From Thuidium tamariscinum (Eukaryota > Streptophyta > Bryopsida > Hypnales > Thuidiaceae): a stretch of 64,000 bases of DNA. The notes beneath the pieces were generated by a model, which was given only the letters and a program-made list of their open reading frames with translations, was not told where the DNA came from and did no database searches. Below are positions 34,890-46,948 of this stretch, in pieces. A program made the translations under genes and the position numbers. Each line of letters starts with the position of its first letter. The stretch's first letter is position 1. The stretch is from positions 6,951,001-7,015,000 of the forward strand of contig OX344754.2 of the NCBI GenBank assembly GCA_947034885.2, read 5' to 3'.

Positions 34890-36000
34890 TCTAAGCGTCA
34901 ATCCATTGTGCCTTCTAAGCAATGGATCTTTTTTACTGTCCTACCTATCCTACCAAGGGTTTGTTTCGTTCTCTTGTCCTACTCTTATACTTTGTTCTTG
35001 TTTATCCTACTTCTACGTGTTTGGGTTTGTTTTAGCCCACTTTACTTATGGTATTTCCTACCCTATCTCTACGTCTTTGTATTTTTATCCTATTCTACGT
35101 ATTGGTATTTATCTTAGCCTATACTACGTCTTTATATTTTTATCCTATTCTACGTATTTGTCTTGGTTTTAATCTACTCTACATATTTGTGTTCTTTTGC
35201 CCTACTCTACGTATTTGTCTTGGTTTGAGTCTACTCTACGTATTCGTGTTCTTTCGTCCTACTCTACGTATTTGTCTTGGTTTGAGTCTACTCTACGTAT
35301 TTGTGTTCTTTCGTCCTACTCTATGTATTTGTCTTGGTTTTAATCTAATCTACGTCTTCTTCTACTCTATGTATTCTTCTACTATACGTACTTGTATTTG
35401 GCTTAGTCTAATCTACGTCTTCTTCTACTCTATGTATTCTTCTCCTATATGTATTCTTTTACTTCTACGTTTGGGTATTCATTATTTTCCTTCTCTTTAT
35501 GGTTGTCTACCTATTCGTGATTGCTAATCACCGGACCTTAACCCTACCTGGGATGTAGACTTTTCCACTAACTAACTCCCTATTGCATCAATTAATTCAA
35601 ATCAAAGGAAGGTTTAGAGGCCCACCTCCGTTCCGTGGATCCGGTCCTCTTTACTCCACGCCACGTCCATCATTGCCATGTCTTGGCCCCGGCTCTTTTA
35701 ATTATTCCCTTCCAGATGCTTCTTACAATTAGGTTTTTTTTGCAACGACTTCCTAGCTCAACTAATTTCTATACTATCCCCTCAACCAACTAGTTTCTAT
35801 ACTATCCCCTAAACCAACTAATTTCTATATTTCCCCCTAAACTACCTAATTTCTATATTTTCCCCTAAACTACCTAATTTCTATACTATCCCCTAACCCA
35901 ACTAGTTTCTATACTATCCCCTAAACCAACTAATTTCTATATTTTCCCCTAAACTACCTAATTTCTATACCACCCAACTGCTGCGGCCCTCCCACTGCTG
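34890..36000. repeat. Tandem repeats inside the Helitron
   Basis: From 35094 to 35345 a unit TACGTATTTGTCTTGGTTT repeats with a 57-bp period. The surrounding 34895-35530 is a looser pyrimidine-rich repeat. From 35755 to 35965 a 28-bp unit like ACTATCCCCTAAACCAACTA repeats seven to eight times. Long open frames rich in tyrosine, leucine and phenylalanine across this stretch are repeat artefacts. Confidence 0.85.
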
Positions 36001-38320
36001 CGGCCCTCCCCTCCCGATACCCGGCCCCCCCGATACCCACGCGGGGCGGCTCTGGGGGGCTTTGCTTTGCGGGGCTATTCCGATGGGGCTGGCTCTCGGG
36101 GCTAGCTCCGGTGGGTTGGCCTGAACTGGGGCTGGCTCTGGTCTGGGGCTGGCTCCAAATGGGGCTGGCTTTGGACTGGGCTGGACCCTGGTTTTTGACT
36201 CCTAATGCAATGCTAAGATGTATGCTAAGTGTTTGGGTGGGCACTAGTTGCTCCTAATCTAGGTGAGGACTTGCTTACTAAGTTGTTGGAAGCTAAACGT
36301 TGGGTTAATTTCCAAGGTGTTGGAAACTAAACGTTGTTGCTATTGTAAAAGGACTTGCATTTGACACCCCGCTAAGACTTAGGGGGTTCAAAGCTTCGCC
36401 GTGAGGATGTATTTTTGACACTTGACTAAGACTTCTAATTGCCTAGAGACTTGGGGGGGCCATAGCTCCGCCGTCCCTCATGGGACTAATCTATTCTCGT
36501 GGACAAGAGAAGGGGGAGAAGAGAGGGACTTCCTATGCACCAAGGCTAAGTATTTAGAGGAAGGTCAAGGCTCCGCCGTCCCTCATGGGACTAGCCTAGC
36601 CTTATGCACAAGAAGAAGGGGGGAGGAGGTAGGTACAAATTGCAAGCATACTCTCTAAGTCACCTCCCAAGTCACCCCTCAGTTCCTCACTAGTCTCTCC
36701 CACAACAACTTTCACTTGTTTCACAATACAAAAGGTGGACCACCATCAATTAACAAAAGTTCCAACAAGACTTGGGGGGGTCTCAAGTCCCCAAGTAAAA
36801 ACCACAAGAGCCAAGGGTGCAACAACCCCAAAACTATCAAAGGCTCCTTTGGCATCAAAAGCCAAAGGAAATCCGGCATAACCCGGGCCCAATAGTGCTC
36901 CTCCCTTAAATGGGTAGGAGTGAGAGAGAGAGAGAATGAGAAGAGAATGCCACCCCTTTTATACTCAAAAGGGAGCAACCCCCCCCCCTTAATCTACTAA
37001 GAATAACTAGATGAGGGAATTTAGGAGGTCCGTACATGTTTACCCATCCCAAATCTAATTATCCACCTAAAATCTACACAATTTGAATTGAGAAATTCAA
37101 ATCTTACCTAACCTTACAAGAACTTGCAAAACCGTCTAATTTACCTTCCCCAAAATCTACAAGTTCTCACATGGGAAAAGTTCCCATGTGTTCCCACCTA
37201 CTTAATTTGAAATTACTTACACCAAAGCACATGAGCCACCTCCACTAAATTTTTGAGGTGGTACTTGCTCTCACATGTGCCCGGAGTTCCCCACACGTTC
37301 CCTACGCGTTCCCCACGGCCATTGGGGCCAAAACTCCCCAAAAAAGCATTGGGGGGCCTTAAACCCCCATTTCTTCTCCATGTGCTGTTCCCAAAAGACT
37401 AACTTTTGGAGTTTAGCTTCAAATGGCAAACGGATTGCGCCATTGGCTCCGGAAGGCCATAATTAGCCTGAAAAGAATCCCTTACCCCTTAAACTATGTC
37501 CAAATTCTCGAGGAATCTTAGCGTAAGCTAGGGTCAAAGTTGGGATAAATTCCCAACTTTTGGAGTTTAGCAATTTTGGACCCCAAACCTTCACCAATAT
37601 TCCAAGTAGATGGAAGGGGGTAGGAATAGACCCAAGATAGGCTCCGTTCCGATGTCGTATGGCCCCGGTACGCCGGTCAACTGCAACTTCCGCCATTTAA
37701 TTTGTCAGTTGGGGAGGAATGTCGCCGATTCGGGATGTTCCAACTATCGATTCGTCTTGAAACTTGGGGAAGCGCTCCGTTGGTGTGAGACCGCCTTGCC
37801 GGATTTTTAGTGGGATTTTACCGCATTTTGGGATATTCTTTCGAATTCCCACCCAAAGTCCACCGCGGTTGACCGTCTGGGAAAATATCCAAACAATGTC
37901 GGAAAATTCCCAAACTTTAGAGGGGACCACCCATGGGATCCCCCCACTTGGATGCAAATCTGCATCTCCACTGCATGCTCCAAGAATTAGGCAATCGCCC
38001 GGTACCTGCATTTCATGGTTAGTATTTTGTCCGTCTTCTCTTTGATGCTATGGGGAGTGGGGGATTCCTCCTAGTTCCCCCTATGAGGACTTCCTAGCCT
38101 AGACAGGGCCTTTTTAGGCTTCTTACCCTAATCCTGCACATCTCTATCAGTTTGGCGTCTATTTAGCTAAGACAAGGCCCGTTTTGGATGTAAACTATCC
38201 TAAATCCCACCTAATGACCAAATGGCACATTAGTATGTGTAATGCCAATACCGGTTTAATGCCCTTTTGTGGGTGTTATAAGCCTAATTACGCCTTAATT
38301 TATGTACAAATTCGAAAAAA
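36000..38320. other. Helitron interior without a recognised gene
   Basis: The left part (36000-36180) is G-rich on one strand with repeated GGGGCTGGCT. A duplicated block, CTCCGCCGTCCCTCATGGGA, occurs at 36465 and 36571. The rest shows no recognisable host-gene fragment by eye. Confidence 0.45.
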
Positions 38321-38438
38321 GAACCCGTGAGTCTCCGGTGACGAATCGGGGACTCACATCTAGTGAGCAAGGTAAAGGATCAGATTGGTCAAGGAAAGTA
38401 AAAATTTCCCCATGGTGGTTGGACCTAGGCTTCTTAGC

Positions 38439-39641
38439 TTAGGGAAGTAAAGAGGAGATGGTATGTCTATGAGGTAATATGCTAAGGGAGGGCTGACCTA
38501 CCCCAGGAAGGGGATTCCTTGTAATGCGTTCAGAGTCATTGAATCCATCAGGGAGCTTGTCAGCTAAAGCCTTGAGCTCAAGCAATCGTTGGACCTTGGA
38601 ATCCGCAAGGCCATTACGTGGATCAAGATGCAGTGTGAATGTTTTTGGAGCAGAAAATATAAGGGATGAGGTAGGTCCAATTAAGGTGAGAGAAGAAAAG
38701 ACACGCTCATCAAATTGACAATTCTGGAACTGAGCCTTATGCAAAGTTCCGGTTTTGGGAGAGACATATCTAATGATACTTAGAGAGTCAAAACCAATAT
38801 AAATACCTTCATGGTGATGTGACCCTATTGTTTTACGTTCAGGCTCAAGGATAGGCATCCAAACTCGGCAACCAAAAACTTTGAAATGAGAGACATCTGG
38901 AGGGCGTCCGGTCAGAATCTCTAAAGGTGAATGCTCATTAAGCAAGGTAGGGTGGTACCTTAGCAGGGTTGCTGCATGGAGTACTGCGTGTGACCAGAAA
39001 AAGGAAGGGAGTTTAGCATGGAGTAACAAGGGGCGGCTGATAAGTTGGATCCTCTTGATGAAGGCCTCAGCTAGCCCGTTTTAGGCATGCTCATACGGGA
39101 CAGCGTATGTGAGTGAGATGCCTGTTGCTACACAATAGTCCTCAAACTTTTGTGACCTAAATTCCTTAGCATTGTCCATACGAAGAGTTTTGACTGGGTA
39201 GTCTGGGAAATGGGTTCTGAATTTCAACAGGGATGCTAGGACTTTAGCAAAAGCTATGTTTCGAGTACTTAGCAAAGAAACTTCAAAGTGAACCCCAGCA
39301 GCATCAACTAGAACTAAGTAATACCTGAAGGGTCTTGATGCGGGAGTGATGGGGCCACAAATGTCACCTTGAAGTCGTTGGAGCGGAGGTGGAAGCTCGC
39401 TTGGCAGCTTCCAACGTGAAGGCTTCAAAATCAGCTTTCCTTGGGCACATGCATCACACGCTCCAACCTTATTTGCATCACTGGTACAAACCTCATGTCC
39501 CACAAGCAGGGGCAACATCCTCCTGAACATCGTAGCTCCTGGGTGACCCATGCGTCCATGCCATAAGTTGGTCTTATTTGAAGCGATCACTGAGTATGAA
39601 GAGCCTCCACTAGGTGGAACAGTTTTACGTCCGCTAGGCAA
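38439..39641 (-). pseudogene. Copia integrase, interrupted by a stop
   Basis: The first part (39641-39081) has the pre-integrase zinc motif (LWHGRMGHPG ... CDAC) and the catalytic GDICGP and RMDNAKEF aspartates. A TAA near 39078-39080 replaces the glutamine of the usual EHAQNGLAE block, so the catalytic glutamate lies after the stop. The second part (39029-38439) continues with FFWSHAVLHAATLL and FKVFGC. The frame ends at the right border region of the nested Helitron. Confidence 0.88.
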
Positions 39642-39869
39642 ACGGGAGATTACACACTCATACAGGCCACTTGCTCCGCATTGTGCGGTGGCAAGGCAAA
39701 TTTGTTCTTGCCAAAGGTCAAGTGTCTCCTTACCGTCCTTAATCGAGGTTAGGACGTGAATACCATTTGCTCGGAGGTCTCAAAAGTTGATCAGGCTTCG
39801 GTTAGCCTCCGGCGCGTACATGGCATAGTTACAAATGAGGGTGGCATCTCCAGGCAGTGTGACACATGT

Positions 39870-40076
39870 CTAGCCCTCACGGAACTTGAATGTCCGTCTT
39901 CCAACTACTGTGCTTAGTTCACAAGTCTGCCAGGTACCAATTTCAGAACCATGTCTCGAAAATTCAAAGTACTTTGGATCCCTAAGGATCGTGTGAGTGG
40001 ATCCACTATCAATCAGGATTATGTCCTCATCTGCCTCTAACTTGCTAGATGTGTGATAAACTGACGTGATTGTCAT
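39870..40076 (-). pseudogene. Copia aspartic protease fragment
   Basis: The frame contains the active-site signature LIDSGSTHTILRD and ends in a TAG at 39870-39872, after which the same frame continues with Copia-like sequence. It should be one polyprotein with gag and integrase, so this is a broken part of it. Confidence 0.8.
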
Positions 40077-40169
40077 GTAGTTTTGGGGGTCAGTTCCATC
40101 TAGGGATGGAGCATCTAGGAAGTGAGACTCTCTCGGATCCTTCCTAAATTGTTGTACGTAGCTCCTTGT

Positions 40170-41123
40170 ATATCTTAACTAGATACTCACCGGCCCGACA
40201 ATTTTGTGCTACATGGCCTGGTCGGCCACACTTTTGACATTGACCAGTTCTACAATCCTTAGATGGATGACCGAAACGACCACACTTGCTACATTCGGTG
40301 GACCGACAATTTCGTTGCAAGTGACCAGGGCATCCACACTTGTGGCAATTGCGAGTTTCTGATCTAGACTAAAAGCTAGAAGAATTGTAATCAGATAACT
40401 TATCATTTGATTTTGGAGGGTATGGTCGGTTGGGCTATTATCGCCTCCACTTCTGGTTGCCCCGTGTTCTCCTAGTCGGTAGCTCCGTGGTGTTGACCTC
40501 CCTGGCTGGTTTGCGTTCCTCATTCTTCAAGAGCAATTGTTGTTCCTTTTCGGCTAGTAGCAAGTAGGACATTAGTTCCAAGTGTGTTGTAAACCTCATG
40601 TTGCGATATTGCTGAGCTAACAAAGTAGAAGCAGAGGGAAAAGTTTGGAAAGTCTTATTAAATAGCTCCCGTTCGGTGACAGTCTCCCCGCATAGGCGCA
40701 GTTGAGCAACTATTCGGTGCAACTCGGCATTGAAGGAAACCAAGTTGGTGAAATCCAAGACTCGAAGCGCCACCCAATCGTTGCGTGCTTGCGGGAGAAA
40801 AATAGTTCTCTCATGTTGGAACCTAGCTGTGAGCTGCCTCCATAGTTCTGCCGGATCATCAATCTGGATATATTGCTCCTGGAGTGCAATGTCCAAGTGT
40901 CTTCGGAGAAGAACCAGCACCCAACTTTTTGTTGCAGTTGATATGCCCCCGGTATTGGAGAAATCAGGGCGCCTTCCCACCCCTCCGCAGTCATATGTGT
41001 CCTAGCATCGATGCTCTACCTCATATAGTTGTTGCTGTCAGCCTCCAATGGTCCAAATAACAACGGTTGCAAGCATGGAGCCTTTTTCTTCTCTGGCAAA
41101 TTCTTTGAGGTTGATGCAGCCAT
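40170..41123 (-). pseudogene. Copia gag with three zinc knuckles, broken
   Basis: The gag start codon is at 41121-41123. The first frame reads into a TAG at 41016-41018, within the conserved NNY-x-x-W-SIDAR region, where tryptophan is expected. A frameshift near 40980 then leads into the frame 40980-40438, which contains a typical capsid-like UBN2 domain. A further shift leads to three CCHC knuckles between about 40345 and 40200: CHKCGCPGHLQRNC, CSKCGRFGHPSKDC and CQKCGRPGHVAQNC. The order is normal, but three knuckles are more than the usual one in Copia. Confidence 0.85.
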
Positions 41124-41212
41124 GGTCTTGCAAGTCTAATAGCAAAAACAAAAGAAAGGGCAAAAGGCAATTGAACTCTAAGGAAGAGAGATTAGCTATC
41201 GTGCTGATAACG

Positions 41213-41460
41213 TGTTGTGACAAGAAAGAAAAATAGAGAGCAAAGAGATCAAAGCAATACAACAAAATATTTTCAACTATCTTCCACCGATAAGGATGAT
41301 CCATCTATATGCTAAGATGGATGAACCTATCGAGGCTTGTTACATATACATAACTCCCAGTGGGAGTTGAGTTTAATCACCAATTGGATTGGCAGTAACT
41401 GGTATTTGCTTAGTTTATGGATAACATCTTTAGTTTATGGATAAAATCTTTATTTTAACA
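41213..41460 (-). repeat. 5' LTR of the Copia element
   Basis: The 248-bp LTR has the normal TG...CA ends in element orientation. Directly inside, on the minus strand (41212 downward), lies CGTTATCAGCACGA. Strings of this kind are found as primer-binding sites in plant Copia elements. Confidence 0.95.
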
Positions 41461-41465
41461 TCCAC

Positions 41466-44400
41466 CAACTAGACCCATCATTCTAGTTTTGGCCCCATTT
41501 CCATCTAAAATCTCCCCAATTTTTTTCATTCTATAACAAAATCTGGAATTTTATGATAAGTTGGGGAAATGAGTTACTCCTTAAGGATTAAGGTCTTTGA
41601 TTTTGGAGTGCATCACAACTCAAAACATCCATTGGGCCCTGGAAATCTCAAGTTCAATGGATCAATATGCTAGGAAATCAAAAACTATACATCACCATTT
41701 TCCATCGATTGTACAATACCAAAGACAAGGAATACGACAAAAATGAAATATACTTCACATATAACACAATTGAAATGCTCGTTCCAAATCATGCACAAGT
41801 TTGGGAAATAAGGTAACTCTAACTTACACTTAACCTAGAAGTATTTCGACATTTAATTTTTAGACAGTGTATAGATTGAAACTCTTATTTCTTTCTCATT
41901 ACAAATTGGATGAAAGTCATCCATATTTTTAGAAATATTTTATGAAGTTGTTGTCCTATTCAAGGGTTGGATTTGGTGTCACTAGAATACAATTATTTCT
42001 AAAATTACAAATGCTGAAGATTGTCAAGTGGTTGGCCAAGCCAAAATTGCATTGACTCTAGTTCAAATGTGGAATTGCCAAAATGAAATCATATTTTAAG
42101 AATACAAAAATTTCCAAAAGTCACTTATAAGTAGAACTTCATATCAAATCCATTCCAACAACATTTATCCAAAAAAAGACAATGTTTTGTTTGTAATTGA
42201 ATTTATAAGGAATTTTGAAGTTTCTCCTTCAAAATTTATGAAAAAATATTGATGATAGTATTGGTGAATTTAACCATATAGATAGAACCTAAATTTTTAG
42301 TTCTACACCTTCTATTTGCATCTCAATTCCACATTCTTCCTAGTAGTACTTTATGATGATTTTTCCAAAATTGTCAACTCTGGAGATGCGTCTTAACACT
42401 CAAGGGTTAATCCCTAACTACCAAATAGACCATTTATGGTAGATTTGAAATTTTAGGCTTCTTTCTATATGGACAATTGAATTCCTTTGGCTATTTTAAA
42501 ATTTGGAGGGGGCAGTTTTAAAGGTTACCATATTTGTTTTCTAAGAGATCTTCAAAGGCATACATGTACCTTCAGTGAAGAATAAAGCTTGTCAATTCTA
42601 CTTCATATTCTATCTTTTTGGAAAGTTTTCCAACTTCATTTGAATTGAGATGTAAGAAATCATTAAAAGAATTTTTGGCCTCTAAGAGATTGTTTCAAGG
42701 TGGTTTCCTAAAACTATTCTTATTGCTACAAACTAGCTACTGTTGGTCCAAATTTTTGAATCATAAAAAAAATTTTAATTGAAAATTATAAGATATATTG
42801 AAAAAATATATATTTAAAAAAATAATAAATAATATAGTTAATTAATTAATATTATTTGACGTGGCAATTGGTCGACCACGTTAAATTGCTAATACGGTAG
42901 CATTTCAAACATTCAAGAACTAATAGTCACCCAAAGGCTCAAATCTCCCTACAGTGTATTTGTCCATTCGATGAAATTGGTCCAAATGAAATGAGTAAAA
43001 TTTCACTATTGAAAATTTAAACATGCTAATGTTGAATTGGAGTTAATGATGTCTTGATGATGTCTACTACAAAAAAGACGCATTGCTAGCTTCACAATTG
43101 ACATGTTGATGCAATATAAATATCAATGTGTGATTTGAAGCTTCCTTTCGCAATCCACATCCTAAAAAATTGACAATATATGTGGAATTGCATTTTAACC
43201 CCTAAAGGTTTTTGACGATGTTTTCACCAAAACTACTCCAAAATTGTCATTTCTAAGATAACTACCAAATTTTAGAAAAAGAAAGATATCCTAAATAGTG
43301 TAACCATTAGGATCTTTTAGTGCACTAGTTTGAGAAGATGTAGAAAAAATTTCAGAAATTTCTACTATATAGATTGCAATATATTAGTGTTAGAAGTGAC
43401 AAAAACAACAAATCACACAATAACTTTTTAACCACAAAGTCAAAAGTTATGAGAATTTTTAGGTCTTAAGGCTACTCCTTGGGCACATGTTGTATGAAAA
43501 TTTCAAAGAGGAAAAAACTCCATTTGTAGAGAACTACCCAAAATTGCTATCTTGCCAAAAAATGCAATTTGGTCCTTTAGGGGTTAAATGTTTATACTGT
43601 ATGAGTTTACAAAAATTCAACTTACTTAAAGTGTTTTTGCACTATTTAAATATATCTTTGTATCCTTAAATGCACATATTACACCAAGAAGACAAGTGTT
43701 TTCATTATCTTGTAGGGATTAGTTTTGAAGGATATTGCCAAACACTTTGATAGGAAACAATGTGTTTTTTTATTAGGAAGTAGGTCTTGACTCTTTACGG
43801 ATATTGCCTAGGGAATATTTATCCACTAATGAAGAGGTTGTGAAGGATATTGTCCAATGAATACTATTCTATTGGAAAAGTTAGTCATGAAGGATATAGC
43901 CTCTCTGTTCTATATTAGAAGAATGAAATATAAAACATTATAGAAATAAAAATAAGTAATATGCGTATGAATTGATAATGTAGACAAATGTGAAAATTAT
44001 TAATAGTAATTAAGATAGCAATGAGTACAAATTAAAGCATGCAATCAAAAAAATAAGTTTTAGAAAAGTTTTCCAAAGGCTCTATTCTATCTTTCAATAT
44101 TTTTAGGAAAAAGTACAAGTTTCCTACTATTTAAGTAAGTTCATGATTTGTTGCAAAATTAAGTTAAGAATTTATAGAAAAATGAATTAAAAAGCTTTTG
44201 TAGCTTAAAAAAAGAACTAAATCATACATGTACATTTCTTTACCTAAATAAAAGCAAACAAATTGAAACAATACCTATATAAAACAAGCATGCTTCCTAT
44301 TATTAAATTGTAAAAAAAAATTAGATCTAGAGGGTAGTCAAAAGAAGATTCTACATTCTTTTAAAATGCATTATGTTATATTGTTGAACACATCATTGAT

Positions 44401-45980
44401 TGATAAATGAATGTTTATGGATGAAAATTTTTTAATTATTGTATTTCAAACCATCCCCACTAAATTCTTTTCTATGGCCATGTTCCTATTGTCATTTGGA
44501 AGGTGATACAAGGATAGGGAACATTCTTTCCAACTAGAATGCTTAACGTCTTAAGTTCCTTGACTATGTTTATTCCAAAAATGGTCTAAAATTGCCATTT
44601 CTAGTATCAATATCTTTTTTTCTTAAAAAACATTTTTTGAGATTTATAACTATAGGATGTTATAGTACATTAGTTTGAGAACACATGGAAAAAATTTCAG
44701 AGTTTTTCAATGTGTAGATTGCAAGATATTAGTATTTGAATGCTCAAATTTTTTTTTCACCCTACAAAAAATAAGGCAACTACTCTTCAGTAGCAACAAT
44801 CATATGAATAATGGTCAAAAATTGTTGTACTTCATTGAATTCAATATTAAAGCCAAGTAGGGTACTTTCCTAAAATATTTGAAATTATTTGAAATTATAC
44901 AACATATAGGAAAAAAATAATAAGTAAAAAGAATGTTTTTAAATAGGAAATGATTTTAAATACAAAATTGTTAAGAATTTCACTAAAGGATTGAAAAATT
45001 CCAATCCCAACTACTATAATGTCATAATAAACAATTCACATCCTATAATTATATTTTTTTGAAAAATATTGCAAATTGAGTAAATTAAAAGGCTTCAAAG
45101 TTTATTTTAGAGTAAAGAATCCATGATTGCCTACAAACAAAATCTCCTCTCAACTTTTGACTCATTAATCAAAATGAAATGATTCAAAGTTTTCCATACA
45201 TATATAAATGAAGAAAAGAAATTTCAAATTTTTATTTTCAAAAGAAGTGTTTTTTTTCCAATATATTGGGACTATTCATTTACGACAAAAAGTAACATAT
45301 TAGGCTATAAAGTTTTACTCATATTTCCAAATGTCTTGATTTTTAGTACATATGAATGATATTTCTCATCCCCATGTTCTATTAAAATTTGGGCTTGGAT
45401 ATGGAAATCTCTACTTACAAGTACCTATCCAAAATTGATATGTTGCCAAATTTAGTAGGCTAGTCCTTCAGGAATTAATATGTAGAAAGGTGATTTGAAT
45501 TTTGTATAAATAAGAGCATGGGTCCCTTTCCATACTAGAGGTCTAACACTCTCTAAATGTGGATGAAAAGTGTTATATACACCTTACAATATTCTCATAG
45601 CACTCAATTTTAGTGTCTATGAATAGCCCTTAAAATCACCATTCATCCTAAGTTTAGTTTCTTTATCCTTTACTCTATTTGATGAGTGCTTAGTCAACTA
45701 TTTATAGATCATATTTGGTCCCATGGGGTGCACTATATGGAAAGTTTATTGATCACATGCGAACAAGCCCCTATTATTTGAGGGCTATGTAGGTGATTTT
45801 CTTGAATTTATGAGTGGGCTTACTTTACCTAAATTTCTAAAGTTCACTTATTCCACATACTCAAACATTTAGTTGAAATTTTTTTAGGAGCCAATTTTTA
45901 TACCCTATATTCATTATAAATACAGCATTGTAGAATATGTCATATAAATAGTTGAAAGGGTTAGGAGGGATATTTTTGCT
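41466..45980. other. AT-rich intergenic DNA
   Basis: No gene was recognised. It contains copies of the dispersed repeat at 43240-43480 and 44620-45215, the latter inverted relative to 29964-30540. Confidence 0.5.
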
Positions 45981-45981
45981 A

Positions 45982-45992
45982 GAATGTTTGTA
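45982..45992. repeat. Left target-site duplication
   Basis: GAATGTTTGTA, identical to 63809-63819, directly precedes the left inverted terminus. Confidence 0.75.
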
Positions 45993-46481
45993 CAACGATG
46001 CTAGAGTGTGAGCGGGGAGCGATGAGCGTTGAGCAGGGAGCGTTGAGCAACTATATTTGAGCATTCACTGCAAGGATTAATACTAAAAATAAATATGTCA
46101 GAGTAATAAATATTGATGTCAAACCCTCATATTAGCAATTTAAAATCTCTAATATAAAAATTATTAAAAACTAAATTATTTAAAATATTATTTAAAATGT
46201 TTCATTTAGTTAATACTCAGAGTATAAATGAGAGAAATGAAGGATAATTGCTTCTTTCAGGAAGAATGTTACTACCATAGACTTGATGGATGAATGCACT
46301 TCATCTATGTCATCCATTCAACATTCATCCAAAGAAGTTCTTTTTTTACCATTACAATGTACATGCCCCCAAAATGGAATGACATATAGATATTTTGTAG
46401 AAGAAAAAAATAATTTTCAAAAAACTATAGAAATATTTGTTATTAAAATAAAGCATTGTCAATTATTTTGAAGATGCTTTC

Positions 46482-46766
46482 ATGCTCCTCGAAATCGAGG
46501 AGCACCTTCAAGCTTCATTTATACAATTGAAGCAATTAATCATATACTATTCTCTGGTTGTGTTTTGTTGTTCTTTAAAACCAAGAAGCACATTTGAAGG
46601 TCACCAAGACACATATAATAATGAATTGTATAATATTAAATGGCCATGTTTTAGTCCTCCTCGAAACCGAGGAGCACAATTCAGGTTCATTTAGAAAACT
46701 ATAATATATAATCAAACACTATTAATTGGCTCTTGTTTAGTGCTCCGAGGTTGGAATCGAGGAACA
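46482..46766. repeat. Left subterminal palindromic repeats
   Basis: Four copies of a palindrome of the type CTCCTCGAAATCGAGGAGCAC lie near 46484, 46570, 46655 and 46741, with a period of about 86 bp. The spacers (ATTCAAGGTTCATTT..., CTATAATTATATA...) are also related. The second and fourth copies are more diverged. Confidence 0.8.
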
Positions 46767-46948
46767 AATTCAAGGTTAATTTGTATAGTTGTAAAATTCA
46801 TCACACAATAGTTTTGGCTAAATTTAGCCTTTTTAAATATATATTTTTTTTATGTTTAGGATTTTACAAATGATTTGAATGGTCCTTGGAGTGCCAAGAA
46901 CTATTTCTACTTTGAACTGAATAGCCTACGAGATACATAACTACTACT

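Larger units (their letters stand above)
34873..38363 (+). mobile_element. Non-autonomous Helitron inside the Copia element
   Basis: The 5' end reads TCTACTACCTACGGGTGTC, the normal TC start. The 3' end has an 11-bp-stem hairpin (38327-38357; GTGAGTCTCCG ... CGGGGACTCAC, loop of 9), then AT and the terminal CTAG at 38360-38363, followed by a host T. There is no target-site duplication, as expected for rolling-circle transposons; the host base on the left is also T. Removing it joins the two halves of the Copia element. No Rep/helicase frame is present, so it is non-autonomous. Confidence 0.85.
32720..41460 (-). mobile_element. Copia LTR retrotransposon (defective), nested Helitron inside
   Basis: The element is bounded by two LTRs (32720-32980 and 41213-41460) and a 5-bp target-site duplication, TCCAC, at 32715-32719 and 41461-41465. 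It is transcribed on the minus strand. Domain order gag, protease, integrase, reverse transcriptase, RNase H is that of Ty1/Copia. Without the 3.5-kb Helitron at 34873-38363 its length would be about 5.25 kb, normal for Copia. The gag, protease and integrase frames carry stops and frameshifts. By eye the LTRs differ at about ten positions plus a 13-bp duplication, so the insertion is not recent. Confidence 0.97.

Noticed and set aside
34887..35527. Overlapping tyrosine/leucine-rich frames resembling a membrane protein
   Set aside because: They run through pyrimidine-rich tandem repeats of a Helitron; no start context or family match.
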